This document shows positions 33,801 to 44,689 of a stretch of DNA of 64,000 bases, one piece after another. Position numbers and translations under genes: made by a program. The stretch spans positions 2,852,001-2,916,000 of the forward strand of contig NW_015622541.1 in assembly GCF_000835495.1 (NCBI RefSeq), written 5' to 3'. The notes beneath the pieces were generated by a model. The model was given only the letters and a program-made list of their open reading frames with translations, had not been told where the DNA came from and did no database searches. Positions within the stretch are counted from its first letter, which is position 1, and each line of letters starts with the position of its first letter. The DNA is from Cladophialophora immunda (taxonomy: Eukaryota; Ascomycota; Eurotiomycetes; Chaetothyriales; Herpotrichiellaceae).

Positions 33801-34186
33801 TGGTTGTATTCTGTATTCCTAAACAAAACCTGGATATGGGATCGTCAATATCTGAGTGAGAGTAAAACATCAAACTATGTAGCCCTTTGGTCACCCCTGT
33901 TTGAACCTGGCGAGCGCTCCCCATATTCCACGGACCAACATAACAATGCAATTCGTTTATCTCATTACTTCGTCCCTTCCCTTCGTTGGCACAAGCCCAG
34001 GCGTCCAACATTTGTCCCCATGGTTCTCGTCGCCATCATCACAGCATTCGTTACCAGCGGCCGTTAAAACCCAGCGTCAAATCCATCACGATCGGTCGAC
34101 CCGGATGCCTCCCTCCAATCTATTCCCCACCCACCTCGCTCCGTCTCTTGCGCTGCTTCTCTTGCGCTGCTCCTCCTGAATCACTC
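30869..34186. other. 3.3-kb convergent region without a supported gene
   Basis: The flanking genes end towards each other, so neither needs a promoter here. The stretch nevertheless holds CT-rich, promoter-like tracts (about 31370-31530 and 32400-32720), a (CCA)n microsatellite at about 32660 and many short open frames. One, at 32652-32786, has a good ATG context and starts with Ala then poly-Thr. None carries a recognisable domain. It could contain a non-coding transcript or a fast-evolving gene. Confidence 0.5.
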
Positions 34187-35712
34187 TCAAGTAAACATCC
34201 AGCTCGTCCTCCTCGCCGAGGGGCTGCGGCTCTTGCTCTTCTCGCGAACCACATACATTCTGTCTCCCTTCTTCACAAAGCCGTGGTCGTTCGGCGTGAG
34301 CGTCGTGATCGTCTTGGTCTCCTTGACGTACGGCCCCGTGATGAGCTTCCTCTCCTTAATTTTGCGCGTGTGCTCGAACAGCTCGTCCTGCAGCGAGTGA
34401 TCAATGTATTTTTTGATGATGATGAATTCCTCGTCGCGCTGCACCGTCACCCAGGCGGGAGACGGAAGAGTTAGCAATGGCAACAGACATCCCAATGGGT
34501 TACACATGGCTTTTTTGTGCTCTTGGTGATGGAGCGTGAGGAGAGGACAAACGGATAAGAGCAGCGGAGACAAGGCGGAAGGTGTAACCAGGAAGAAAAA
34601 AAGTGAGTGGTACATACCGGATCCCATTCCCAGGGTAGCCCGTAATGATCGAGTGTATCCGGAAGGAGATATTTGCGGTTGACTTTAATGTAGGTCGGAC
34701 GGTGGAGGTCGATTGCCAGGGTTGCACGCTCGGCTTTCTTCTTGTGGAGCACTTCGTCAATGTACTCTGGACTGTAGCCTGTAATTCCCAAAAAGAGTGA
34801 CACAGATTAGCCTGATGCTCAGTCCAGAATCAACCCATTACCACGTCGACCAAACCCATCCTCCAAAGGAATGACGCTCGTCCTGGGACCACCGCAAGTC
34901 TCGTTGAGACCTGTGCGTTTTGCAGCGGACGACTAATAGTAACCGTAATAGTAGCGATGGGGTCTGCGCATACCAGCGTTCATGAACTTCTCCTTGACCT
35001 TGCGCTCAAACTCGTCCTCCTCGGCCTTCTTCTTCTCCTTCTCCTTCTGCTGACGCTCTTCTTCATCCCGGAGAATCTTCTTCCTCAATTCATCTTGCTC
35101 CCTCTTCTTCCGCTCCTCCTCCAACTTGGCCTCATAGAGGATCGCCTCTCGCTCCTTCTTCTTCCGCAAGGCATCTTCCTCCTCTTCTAGCTTCCATCGT
35201 CTCCTCTCCTCTTCGCGGTCTTTCTTTATCCGATCCTGGATCCGCTTTTCCTCCTCCTCTCGGTGTGACATGCGGGCGAAGTCGAGTTCTTTTCGGAATT
35301 TGTAAGGGAGATCGTCTTCCTCGATTGGCTGTTTCTTGGGCGGCTTGTGGCTGGAGGGACGGCGGTGTCGTGATCTGGAGCGGTCGCTGGAATAGCTGGA
35401 ACTGGAAGATCCGTCGCGGTGTCGGTGGTGGTGGTAGTCGCGATGACGGCTTCGACTCCGACTGTGATCGCGGTCACGATCGCCTCGCTCGGAGAGGGCA
35501 CTTGTACCTATATTGACAATGGTAGGTGCCACGCCCGCGCCTTGGCTGGAAGCACGAGGGCGGGTTTGTGGCACCTCGAGGAAATTGTTGACCTCAATCG
35601 GTGGATCATAGGCACGGCGGCCTCGTCCTCCATATTCGCTGCCTGCAACGCTGTGCACTGGCATCAACACATATTCCCGGTCAGAGCCTGACGAGCGTCG
35701 GGACCAGGCCAT
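34187..35712 (-). CDS. RS-rich, coiled-coil protein with conserved fungal C-terminal domain
   Basis: Three exons: from ATG 35712 (MAWSRRSSG) to about 34978, then about 34621-34780, then 34187 to about 34457. The in-frame extension upstream to 35745 starts with a non-ATG codon. The N-terminus is disordered. An RS-like block of alternating Ser/Arg, His and Asp follows (about residues 75-130), then about 110 residues of highly charged Glu/Lys/Arg helix forming a likely coiled coil. After intron 1 comes a compact globular part: GYSPEYIDEVLHKKK, RPTYIKVNRKYL, LPWEWDP, then EFIIIKKYID and HTRKIKERK, ending basic. RS repeats point to a nuclear, RNA-related role, which is inference. I do not recognise the C-terminal domain by name. 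Confidence 0.75.
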
Positions 35713-37119
35713 GGTGTTTTCAATTGCTGCCGTTTTCCCCTCCAACTAGCGCACTTTTCAGCCCTGGCACAGAAGGAACGGGAACAAATCGTCGGGACGG
35801 TGGCGGTGGGGTAAACGCCCGATTGCGATGGGTCTCTGGGGGCGCAACGGTCACAACGAGGTGGCTGAAGGACAACGTCCAAACGGCTAAACAAGGTTCC
35901 AAGCTGGCGATAAAGGTGTCGATCTTTCGTCGTCGGGGAACTGCGAGGGACAGAGAAGGAGAAAATCAGTCACCGTAATTCAGCTCGGTGGTGGGGAGGC
36001 TGCTTGCTTTTATCGTTTTCGTGCTGCAAGCCAGCGCCGCCAATTTGAGCCTGGATCGCAGCCCACCAGCCCACAAAACCAAGCTTGGGGGCCGAGCGGA
36101 CCAAAATGGTCGACTGTCATGTACGGTATGCTGGCCATAGCTGAGTCAAATCCAGAACCCCGTCGACCCAATCACCGCCTGTCCAGCGAGATTTCAGGCT
36201 CGTAAAGCCATTGCAATTCGTCTGAAACAGATCACGAGGTCGTACCGCAGGCCCTGTCGTGTGTAATAGTCTGAGAAGTGTTTGAGCATTCTCCTGAACT
36301 CGAAGACCTTCAGATGGCTATGGCTGGTGATTCGAGAAAGGGGCGGATATCTATGTTAAGTACAGAGTACTCCGTATACAGAATGCTTCCAAAAGTTCGC
36401 AGCCGGTTTCAACCCCTAGGCCTTAGCAATTTGGCGGCAACGAACCGCAATCGTTTGTGGGCCTGGGGAGGCCTGAATGCACGTCTAGTCAAACATGCGT
36501 CACTCGACGTTCCTAGTTTCGGTGCAAAAGGTGATCTTTTGCTCGCCTCATAGGGTCCCAAGAGCATCCGATAGTCCCCGTGATACACCGTAAACTCGCT
36601 TTGGACCCCCCACAACTGTCAGAGTTACCCAGCGACCGTCGCCTGAGGCAAGCTCAAGCGGTGTTAGCTAGAGTATGGCGGGCGTCTTCCGTCTGCCCAG
36701 CGTTCTGTCTTGTCTGTTGGGTCAGCGGAGTGCCTGTGCTCGCCAGGGATCCTGTAAGAGACGCATTTATTCATGACAGACAAACTCATGTCTTCCGTGG
36801 CAAAATATCCAAATTTCGGCGGTCAGCACGAGTGGCGCCCATACTTATCAGGATGTAATCTCAAGTCGAGGGTTCCGCATCAGAATTCTTCTCGCGATGT
36901 TTTTGTGATTTGTGGTCCTTACGGAGACTGAGCGACACAGCCAATGGGTCCAACTCCATCCGAAGCCCGATCCTCTGGGGATAATGCCGCGCAGGAAAAT
37001 GGTGGAGGAACAGCTCGGTCTGGGAATCTGCTATCCATACGACATATGAGTTGGCTTTCGGGCAATTTGGCCTTCGTAGATACCAACCATTCGCGGAGGT
37101 CTTGCTTTGATGAAGAGCA
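35713..37119. other. Intergenic, 1.4 kb
   Basis: It lies between the start of the RS-rich gene and the stop of prefoldin 1, both leftward. No supported gene, tRNA or repeat was seen. Confidence 0.4.
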
Positions 37120-37594
37120 TCACGATCGACCACCACCAGTCTGCAAGATCTTCTCAATGTGCTGTCGACTATTTTTGTATGTCGTCTCTTGATAATGCAA
37201 TTTCTTCTCCAGCTCCGTAATATCCTTGCTCAAAGCGGCCGCCTCAGATGCCAGACGCTTATTCAGGGTTGTCGAAGGGACAGCGATGAACCTGAGTAAC
37301 GGGAGGGTCAGAGAACCAGCAAGCCGTTGGGGGGAGAGTCGCATACATTTTCCCGACCCCTTCATAGACGTTGGTGTCTGGGGACAGGGATTTCAGCTCA
37401 TTGGACGTCAGTTGATTGAGTCGGGCATCTCGTCGTTTGGCACTGAGTTCTGCCTGTGTCTGCGTGATTTTTTGCTGGGAAAGCACGGCTTGAGTCTCGA
37501 CTTCTTGGAGCAACTGCGAGTGGTGAGCAGGAAAAAAACGAATTGTCCAGGGGTGAGAGCAGACCTTCTGCAATGCGGCATTGGGGATGGCCAT
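37120..37594 (-). CDS. PFD1: Prefoldin subunit 1
   Basis: Three exons starting at the ATG at 37594: a 30-nt exon (MAIPNAALQK), a middle exon (LLQEVETQAV...YEGVGKM) and a last exon (FIAVPSTTLNKRL...) ending at 37120; the product is about 115-120 residues. The pattern is a beta-type prefoldin: an N-terminal helix, a short hairpin region around SPDTNVYEGVGKMFIAVP, and a C-terminal helix ending HIEKILQTGGGRS. The two helices form the coiled-coil tentacle. Prefoldin is the cytosolic hexamer that hands nascent actin and tubulin to the chaperonin CCT. Splice ends are GTCTGC...TCGCAG and GTATGC...ACTCAG; the first donor is atypical beyond GT. Confidence 0.9.
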
Positions 37595-38237
37595 GATGAA
37601 CGGGCGCGAGGTGCCAGGTAGTTGAAGATGAAGTGCAGTTTTGAGCCTCAGTTCAACTAACTTAGAGGATTACGGTATCCGCGCCCAGAGATACCTACCC
37701 AGGTAGGTAACCTTTGACTACGCGCCCGTCCTACACGGGGACGAGGGGCAACTGCCGAGGGGCTGCTTGATCTGTTAGGCTTTGGCCTCCCGAAGTTTAG
37801 GTGGCGAGGGGTTGGCTAGGATCTTCCTCGGGGGTTTCGAGCCGTTCAAGCTTGGACTTCCAGGCACCTCTTCACGTGTCAGGGCAGCAAATGATCTGCC
37901 TGAGGCTTCCCCCTTGGGCCGTTTTGCTACTCCCTAGCCATGCTGCATTAGGCAAGGCGACGTCATCTGGGTGTCATTTGCCTGCCCGCGAGATAAACAA
38001 GTTTATCGCTGCTGCTCCACTGCGAACATTTTTGTGCGTTGTAAGCCCTCGCCTTGCTCAACTGCGAAACCCACCCCTTCCATCCGCATCCGTAGCCACC
38101 ACAGTAGTACCGAGTACTCTGGCACGAGCCTGTACCTCTTAAACCTTGGGAAGTCCCGTTTGGTCGCTATGCAATCGCCTTGATCCCAAGCCTCGAGACC
38201 ACCGAGAAATCTGCACAGCAGCTCCCCCGTTGACAGG
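37595..38237. promoter_or_regulatory. Divergent promoter region PFD1 / ceramidase
   Basis: 0.64 kb between divergent starts. It includes a CCTACCCAGGTAGGTA imperfect palindrome near 37695-37710. No gene was seen. Confidence 0.4.
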
Positions 38238-39454
38238 ATGCCCGCATGGCTTCCCTCCGTTCCATATCCCCCGCCAGGCCAGCCGGGATACTGGCATCCC
38301 GTCACGAGCACTCTACAGTGGTGTGAAGAGGTACGATGAATACTGTCCTCAAGGAGAAAACTCCGAAATATCAAGACTGACACGAGCAGGACTACTATGC
38401 CACCTACTACTCTGCCGAGATCATCAACACTCTGACCAACCTGATGTTTATCTACCTGGCATACAAGGGCGTTCAGAGCTGCAGAAAACATGGTCACGAT
38501 ACTGTATTCCAAGTCGCATATTTTGGATATTTCCTTGTTGGATTCGGAAGCTTCATGTTCCACACCACGTTGAAATGTGAGTCCATGCTGCGCACTCAAC
38601 TATCTTGCCTTTCTCGATCGATAGACCTGACCCGATCTCTGTCTCCAGATCCGTGGCAACTCGTCGACGAGCTCAACATGATCTACACCACCTGTCTCAT
38701 GGCCTTTGCCTCTCTGTCCTACTCGCAACCTAAAAAGACACAAATCTATCTTGGCGTCTTCTTAGTGTTATTCTGTGCCTTCATTACCGCCTATTATCAC
38801 TACCTTCAAGATCCCGCCTTCCACCAAATTGTCTACGCGCTTTTGACCGTCTTCATCGTCGTCCGCAGCGTCTACAGCATGGAAACGAGTCTGCGACCTT
38901 CCTTGAGGAAGTCGGAAGAAAAACACCGTCTGGAACGAGAAAGATCGGGCCTGCCAGTTGAGGTTTCGAGAGAACAACAAGAGTATGAGAATAAAAGAGA
39001 CCTGGAAATACTGAGGACCATGTGGTGCCTTGTGGCGTTTGGGGTGAGCATCTTCCTTGGCGGCTTCTACATCTGGAATCTGGACAATCAGTACTGTTCC
39101 ACCCTGATCCGTTGGAGGCGGAACATCGGCATGCCGTGGGGCTTCTTCCTTGAGGGGCATGGCTGGTGGCATCTCATGACCGGGGTCGGGGCTTATTGCT
39201 ATATTGTCTGGGGCATACATCTGCGACACATTCTGAACGGAGATCAAGAACACTTCCAGATGATCTGGCCCAACTTCTTCACGCTGCCGGAAATCGTGCG
39301 AGTTTCAGATCCGCCGAGAGATGGCAGCAAAGAGGCCAACGGTACTATCGCTCTCAACGGGAGTGCCAATGGGAGTGCCCATAGGACGGCCAACGGGAGT
39401 GCGAACGGAAGTGCGAACGGGAGTGCAAATGGACATATCAAAAAGAGAAATTGA
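38238..39454 (+). CDS. Alkaline ceramidase (Ypc1/Ydc1/ACER family)
   Basis: Exons 38238-38330, 38390-38576 and 38649-39454 give 361 residues. The start MPAWLPSVPYPPPGQPGYWHP leads into TSTLQWCEEDYY, typical of the family. The conserved catalytic-site elements of the CREST superfamily are visible: GSFMFHTTLKY (Ser and His), the LVDELNMIY segment (Asp, about residue 100), and the late HGWWHLMTGVGAY (two His). About seven membrane helices are expected, placing the enzyme in the ER/Golgi membrane, where it cleaves (phyto)ceramide to sphingoid base and fatty acid. The C-terminal 40 residues are an Asn-Gly-Ser-Ala repeat ending in HIKKRN, a possible KKxx-like retrieval tail. Family assignment is firm. 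Confidence 0.93.
39359..39432 (+). repeat. 12-bp coding minisatellite (Asn-Gly-Ser-Ala units)
   Basis: Near-identical GGGAGTGCGAAC-type units occur about five to six times at the ceramidase C-terminus, giving repeated NGSA in the protein. Confidence 0.8.
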
Positions 39455-40442
39455 GATTTACGAACATGTTAGGATACGAAAATGGAAGACTTTGTTGGCT
39501 TAGACACTGAGAGGACTCTTCTTCTCTCCTCACGTCCTATTTTTCCACCCTCCCCTCCTCCATATTGAAGTGCCGATGGCGTACCACGTCGGACCCTTTG
39601 ACCGGGAATCTCGGATGCGTTCGACAAAGACATAAGACCTTGCGCTCATGTTGGGTACTTGTGTAGACCGTCATACTATGCACAACGTCACCAATCTAGA
39701 ACAAAGGCTTCCGGGAAGCCCCACAGGCACCGGCGGTCCGAGTGATCTCCGGATGGACCGGCACAAGGCTGTTTATTCAACGTCCTTTATCCTCCCAGCA
39801 TCCTAGCTTCTCCTGTGACGGAGAACTTGTGTACGTACAGCAGGCGCAAGACTCGTTCGGCCGGCAAGCTCAGATCCAATGGGACGAAACTCGAGCTGCC
39901 GGCCGAGCCAGCCAAGGGGAACTCGTCTAGGCACGCGAACTATATATCCAGAGTGTGGAACCCCGCAGCCTTGCGCTCGCCGTGCAAGTATAGGAGATGT
40001 GTTCCAGGCCGCCAGATGTAGACGGACACAAGTGATTACGCGCTACAGTGTGTACGGTCCCTGACCACTTCGACAGCATTACCACGAGGCAAGATGGCCA
40101 GAATGCTCTGGGGGGAGACCTACTCTTCTCCCTCTTCTGATGCAGGCAAATTGGCTTAAGGGGTGTTTGAGAAAGACGCCACTTTGGAATGGCTCTTTGG
40201 GGCGAGACATGTCTCATTTACATTGGTTCTGTGTGGCCCCTTGCCAAGTCGAAACCCATCGATATCCCCCCAAAAAACAAAAACAGAGCGATCCTCAATA
40301 TCAGAAGGCGGAGAATGAAGAAATAGTACCCAGAGCTGACACATCGGAAGACAAAAATCCGTCAAACCTCAAAAACGCCGCCGCAAGTCGGAATGAGGCC
40401 CTATATCCCAGCACCATCCCCTTGCAATGTCGTCATGCCTCC
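39455..40442. other. Convergent intergenic region, 1 kb
   Basis: It holds the 3' regions of the ceramidase and collagen-like genes. No gene was recognised. Confidence 0.4.
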
Positions 40443-42787
40443 TCAAAAAGCCCTCGCATACACGGCGATTGACAGCTGAGATTTGCCGCAGAGGCCCACG
40501 CTCTGCCCGTAGCAAGGCACACAGTTGGACATCAGGGTTGCGGTGCCGGTGATCGCAGCGCCGCAGTAACAATCAGCCGTGCTCCCCGAGGAGGCGCTGA
40601 CTGTGCCGAAAAAGTTGGCGCCGTTCTTTGTGATGCAAATGCTGGCGCACTGCGCGTCGATATTGGCGGTCGAACTGCCTGTGAGAGTGGTATTGAAGCC
40701 GCCATTGGTGCTCGCGCTGTCGAACCCATAGTTTCCCAGTGCAACGCACGTGCCGACGGAGTTGCAGCCTTGCGCCCAACATCCGAGATAGGCGAACTGG
40801 ATCGCGTCGGCGCCTTTTGGTCCTGTCGCGCCCGTCGGGCCGGCAGGTCCTGAAGGGCCAGAGGGACCCGAGGGACCAGAGGGACCGGTCACCCCTGTGG
40901 GACCTGTAGGGCCTGTTGGACCAACCGGACCGGAAGGACCAGAGGGGCCAGCGGAACCCGATGGACCGGTCACTCCCGTGGGACCTATTGGACCAGCTGG
41001 GCCTGATGGACCTGATGGGCCAGACGGCCCTTGAGCACCAGTGGCACCGGTCGCTCCTACAATAATATAAGTGAGCAGGACGCAACAAGAAGATGGCTAG
41101 GGCTTCTTAGGTATAACATCAATTCGCTTTCTCAGAGTGACTTACCGGTAGCTCCAGTTGGGCCTTGGAGACCCTGGCTTCCCTGTATTCCTTTATCGAA
41201 GCGTCCGTCAGTATGTCTCTCTTTCGATAAAGTTCGAGGAAGGACAACGCAGTCCAAATCCGTCATCAAGACCATTGATCAGGGTGTTTTTTCTGCATAG
41301 TTCGTCCGACACTTTCCGCTAAAAGTCTACTAGACAAGTGTCGAACTCGGACTCCTTCGCAGGGAGAGGGCTTCGCTCTCGTGTCATTTTGATTTTTCTG
41401 GTGTGCAAAATGGACATATATTTATATTCGACATTAGGGAATAGTACCTTGTAATCCTTGAACGCCTTGTAGTCCTTGCGCACCTGAATAGACATTGTTA
41501 GTCATCTATGAACAACGGCACACCTAAATTGCGGTGGATGAGGAGGTCTCCTTACCAGTGGCACCTGTTGGACCTGCTGGGCCGGTGGGGCTATCGACGA
41601 AAGAAAAATCAGCATAAGAACATCCGTAGGCTTATGAGTCGTTGAAGGTCGGGCGGTATTCGACATCGAATTGCTGTTCCGACCAAGGGAAGGCTGGACT
41701 CTGCTAGAGCCAGACACGGGGCAAAATTCGACGGAGACTAAAAGAGCCACTTACCCGGCCGGTCCTATGAGGCTGTCAGCAACCAAACCAGCGCTGGTGA
41801 GCTCGAATCTTACCAGATGGCCCGCTTAGTTGTGGAGCTCCTACAGCAGCGGCGCAGCTACTGACTCTTGTCATGCTCAAGCTCACAAAAAGACAATCGT
41901 CAGGCGCCAGCAACGGGTCGCTAAAGACAGCCACAATTGTATTGTCCGGAAGGACACAAAATCTCGCCCTGTTGTTGTAGAACGCAGAGTTACTCCACAT
42001 GAGGTTGTTTTGAGTGTCGACGGAAAAGGCGGTGGTGATGTCTCCAGGACTTGCGCTGGCTGTAAAGTTCGCATAGGTTGTGCCAGAAGTGGTGCCGAAC
42101 TGCAAAGCGCCTGCACTGGAGTTCGCAAACAACTGCCCATTGACCAGGTTGTAGACGACTGCATTCTGGCAGCTATCTGTCGCTTGGCCTGTTCCCCCGA
42201 GATAAACGTTTCCTTGCCGTTTCTTGAAGCGAGTATTTCCTTGCTGGTCGACTACCATCATGGAGAGCATGAAGGAATAGCTCTCCACGTACGAGAAGGA
42301 TGGAGACGAGTGGCTTAGATAGTCAGTTAGTGGTCGAAGCAGAGTCCCCGAATACTTACGTTATGTGTGCTGGAGGAACCTGGGGAATCTGGTTCGACTG
42401 TGTCACGAACATGGAGCTTGTTCCTGTATAAATCGTGTTGATGCTTGTTGGTGCATTGGTAATATCGAGCTTCAGATAGTCGTACACCTTGAGAATCGTG
42501 TTCGCGTAAAAATAATAATCAATATGGACCTGCGATAAACGAATTAGTAGGCAGGGGAAGAAGATCCGGTCCTTACTCACGGGGATCAAGACCAAGACTT
42601 TTGTGACGAGGATTTCGACGGAACAGTTCTGATCTGCCCTGCGTGATATATCCTGAATGCTAGGCTGCGTTGAACTGTTCAAGATTCTTTCCTCTACGGC
42701 ACTGGGAATATAAGTTGCGGCAGTGTTGATTGTTAGCAAGGACAGCAAAGTCAAAACCCAGACACCAAAGATGTCGAGCGGCGCCAT
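40443..42787 (-). CDS. Secreted collagen-like (Gly-X-Y) protein with C-terminal WSC-like domain
   Basis: Eight exons: 42581-42787, 42360-42529, 41814-42313, 41755-41764, 41556-41590, 41448-41483, 41146-41190 and 40443-41056. They join to 538 codons plus stop. A signal peptide ([20 protein letters not shown]) precedes an extracellular domain rich in Asn, Thr and Ser with several Cys (about residues 30-285). Then comes an unbroken Gly-X-Y run of roughly 35 triplets (GPS, GPT, GAT, GLQ types). The C-terminal 120 residues have a WSC-like pattern: YLGCW, spaced Cys pairs and CYCG near the end, which in fungi binds wall glycans. Likely a cell-wall or secreted protein with a triple-helical stalk. 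The reading through the repeat was checked triplet by triplet; the N-terminal domain family is not recognised. Confidence 0.85.
41755..41764 (-). other. 10-nt microexon in the collagen-like gene
   Basis: It is flanked by CTCATAG and GTAAGTGG. It supplies the end of a Gly codon, Pro, Ala and the first two bases of the next Gly. Skipping it would shift the frame and break the Gly-X-Y repeat. Confidence 0.7.
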
Positions 42788-43319
42788 TCTGAGCGAAAAG
42801 CAAAAGCGAACGAGTGACTGGATAGAGAAACAGACGGCAACAACGTCTAGAGAGAAAACAGACAGGAGCAAGCGAACATGATATGAGAGAATGAATGTCT
42901 TCGGCAGGAAAAGCAACAAATGCAATGCGAGGTCTGGAGCCTTGCGGACCGGACAACCTGAAGATGTGCCAAACCAAGAATGAAGTTATGGTCAATGCTG
43001 CGGCGGTCATCAATCAAATGAAGCGTGGACGAGTCTTCATCAGATCGTTGCTCCACTGCCGGGCATCGGAAAAGCTGGAATGCTTGTGTTGCGGGAGGAA
43101 CGCGCAAGGGTCAAGCGGCTCGCGCCACGCACCGAAAGGAGGATGAATCATAGAAAAAGGAGAGGCAGGTTTCTTTCGAGGCCCCGGAGGCAAGATGCGG
43201 CATTCCTGTAAGTTCGCAGAATGGCACGAGAGAATAGCTCTGCCTGAGGGAGTAAGGCGGAAGATAGAATAGGAATGAACAAGACTGTGACTGACGGGTT
43301 TGCCAAGGTAAAATAATAA
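42788..43319. other. Promoter region of the collagen-like gene
   Basis: Only short open frames without motifs are present upstream of the signal-peptide ATG at 42787. Confidence 0.35.
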
Positions 43320-44560
43320 TGGTCACGCTAGTCCCTAGGAGGCATCAGTCGAAGGCCTCGGACTAGCGCTAGTAGCCCTGCGTAAATTACTCGAAGATAT
43401 ATAGTTAGACAGTCTCTAGGACCTAGGTAGCATTCACTATATTCCTCTATCAGGTTATACCTCTTGTCTACTAGTCCCCCCATTAAAATTGCGCATACTA
43501 TCTTTGTCACATTTTCGAGTCGCGGCATGGTAAGAGGTACTATGGTTGAAGATACCAATGGAGTCGAATTCCCCGTAACGGCTTGCTATGCCTAAAGGGA
43601 AGACAAAGAAAAGAGGCAGACCTCCTAAGTATGCGAGTAAGGAAGAAAAAGCCGAAGTCGATGTTCAGCGGAAACGGGCAAAGCGACAACACGAGGCTTC
43701 CGAAAGACGTGCACGATAGCATGATCAGCTTTACATCAATGATCAGAGGCTTCATCCGTGACTCGACTTATCGGCGAGGTAAGGAGCATAGGAATGCTAA
43801 GGACCGAGAACAGCCACAAGACTGTTTGAAACTCTTTTCCTTTTCCTTCCCTCTCTTTGACTTCTAGCGGCAATTGCCTTGGTCCTTTTGCCTACGTCGG
43901 TCGAATTCCAATTCCCTTGGCCTCCTCGAGATCGCCCGAATATCGCCCGCTTCAACCCTTCGTCCGGCTTTGGTCGCAACAACTAGATTTCTGTGAAGGG
44001 AGGCGGCCCAGCTGGTGTAACGCTTGAGAATTCTACTACACATGATCGCAACAAGGTCTTTCTGGGGCTCTAGCCCGGGCGTTTCCTTACTATGGCCACG
44101 CCATGATTGGCCGGTCCCTGGCGAACAGAGATGGTAAACCCAGTGCATTCGCGCTCCCGCATAGCTTAGAGCTACTGACATAGCGAAGGCGTGTCGGTCC
44201 TCTGCTACTACTACCGATGGATATTGAGATTGTATGTCCTGTAGGCCGTCGACACCGCTGTGTACTGGCTTTGTGTCAGGCATTCGAGGCGATCAGTGGC
44301 CATTGCCAAGTTATACCATCTCTACGAGGCACCGAGAGGACAAACTCTCGATCTTCTGGCGCACGCTAGTCGCCCGTCTACTGGCTACTACGAGTAAAAG
44401 CTTCGTCAAACCCCCCAGCCCCCAGCCGGGGGAAGGAAAGCAGAGCTGGGGGCAACCCCGCAATCTAAGTCGGTCCTCTCTACTCCTCTGGGTCACAGAA
44501 AACAAGGGCCCATGGGCCAGGACATCCCCAGAATCTTCCTCAAAGGTTCATCTTTTTCCC
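43320..44560. mobile_element. Probable decayed transposable element
   Basis: An AT-rich block (43320-43560) with a perfect 12-bp palindrome at 43362-43373 is followed by a 43-codon frame (43588-43719, +). That frame begins with an AT-hook (KKRGRPPKY) and a Lys/Glu/Arg-rich stretch, of the kind found at the N-termini of fungal transposon proteins, and then stops. No transposase core survives. At 44412-44452 GC-rich arms (CCCCCAGC / GCTGGGGG) can form a hairpin, and CTAA follows 12 nt later (44465), recalling a Helitron 3' end. This is a resemblance only; no target duplication or second terminus was found. Confidence 0.35.
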
Positions 44561-44689
44561 TTGGGTTGATTCCGAGATCTCCGCATTCTTCCAATTTCGA
44601 CTAGGCATGAGAATTGCTGGACAGTGCCTCGTACAGCTAGCATCAGACAACTCTCGATTCTTCTCTCTCTGGCCAAGTAGAGATACCCA

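Noticed and set aside
40573..41088. 171-codon reverse frame overlapping the collagen-like exon
   Set aside because: A frame-shifted reading of the Gly-X-Y repeat, giving Ser/Arg/Trp low complexity.
43864..44283. 139-codon reverse frame
   Set aside because: Starts with ATG but I recognise no domain; it lies within the suspected element relic and is left as part of it.
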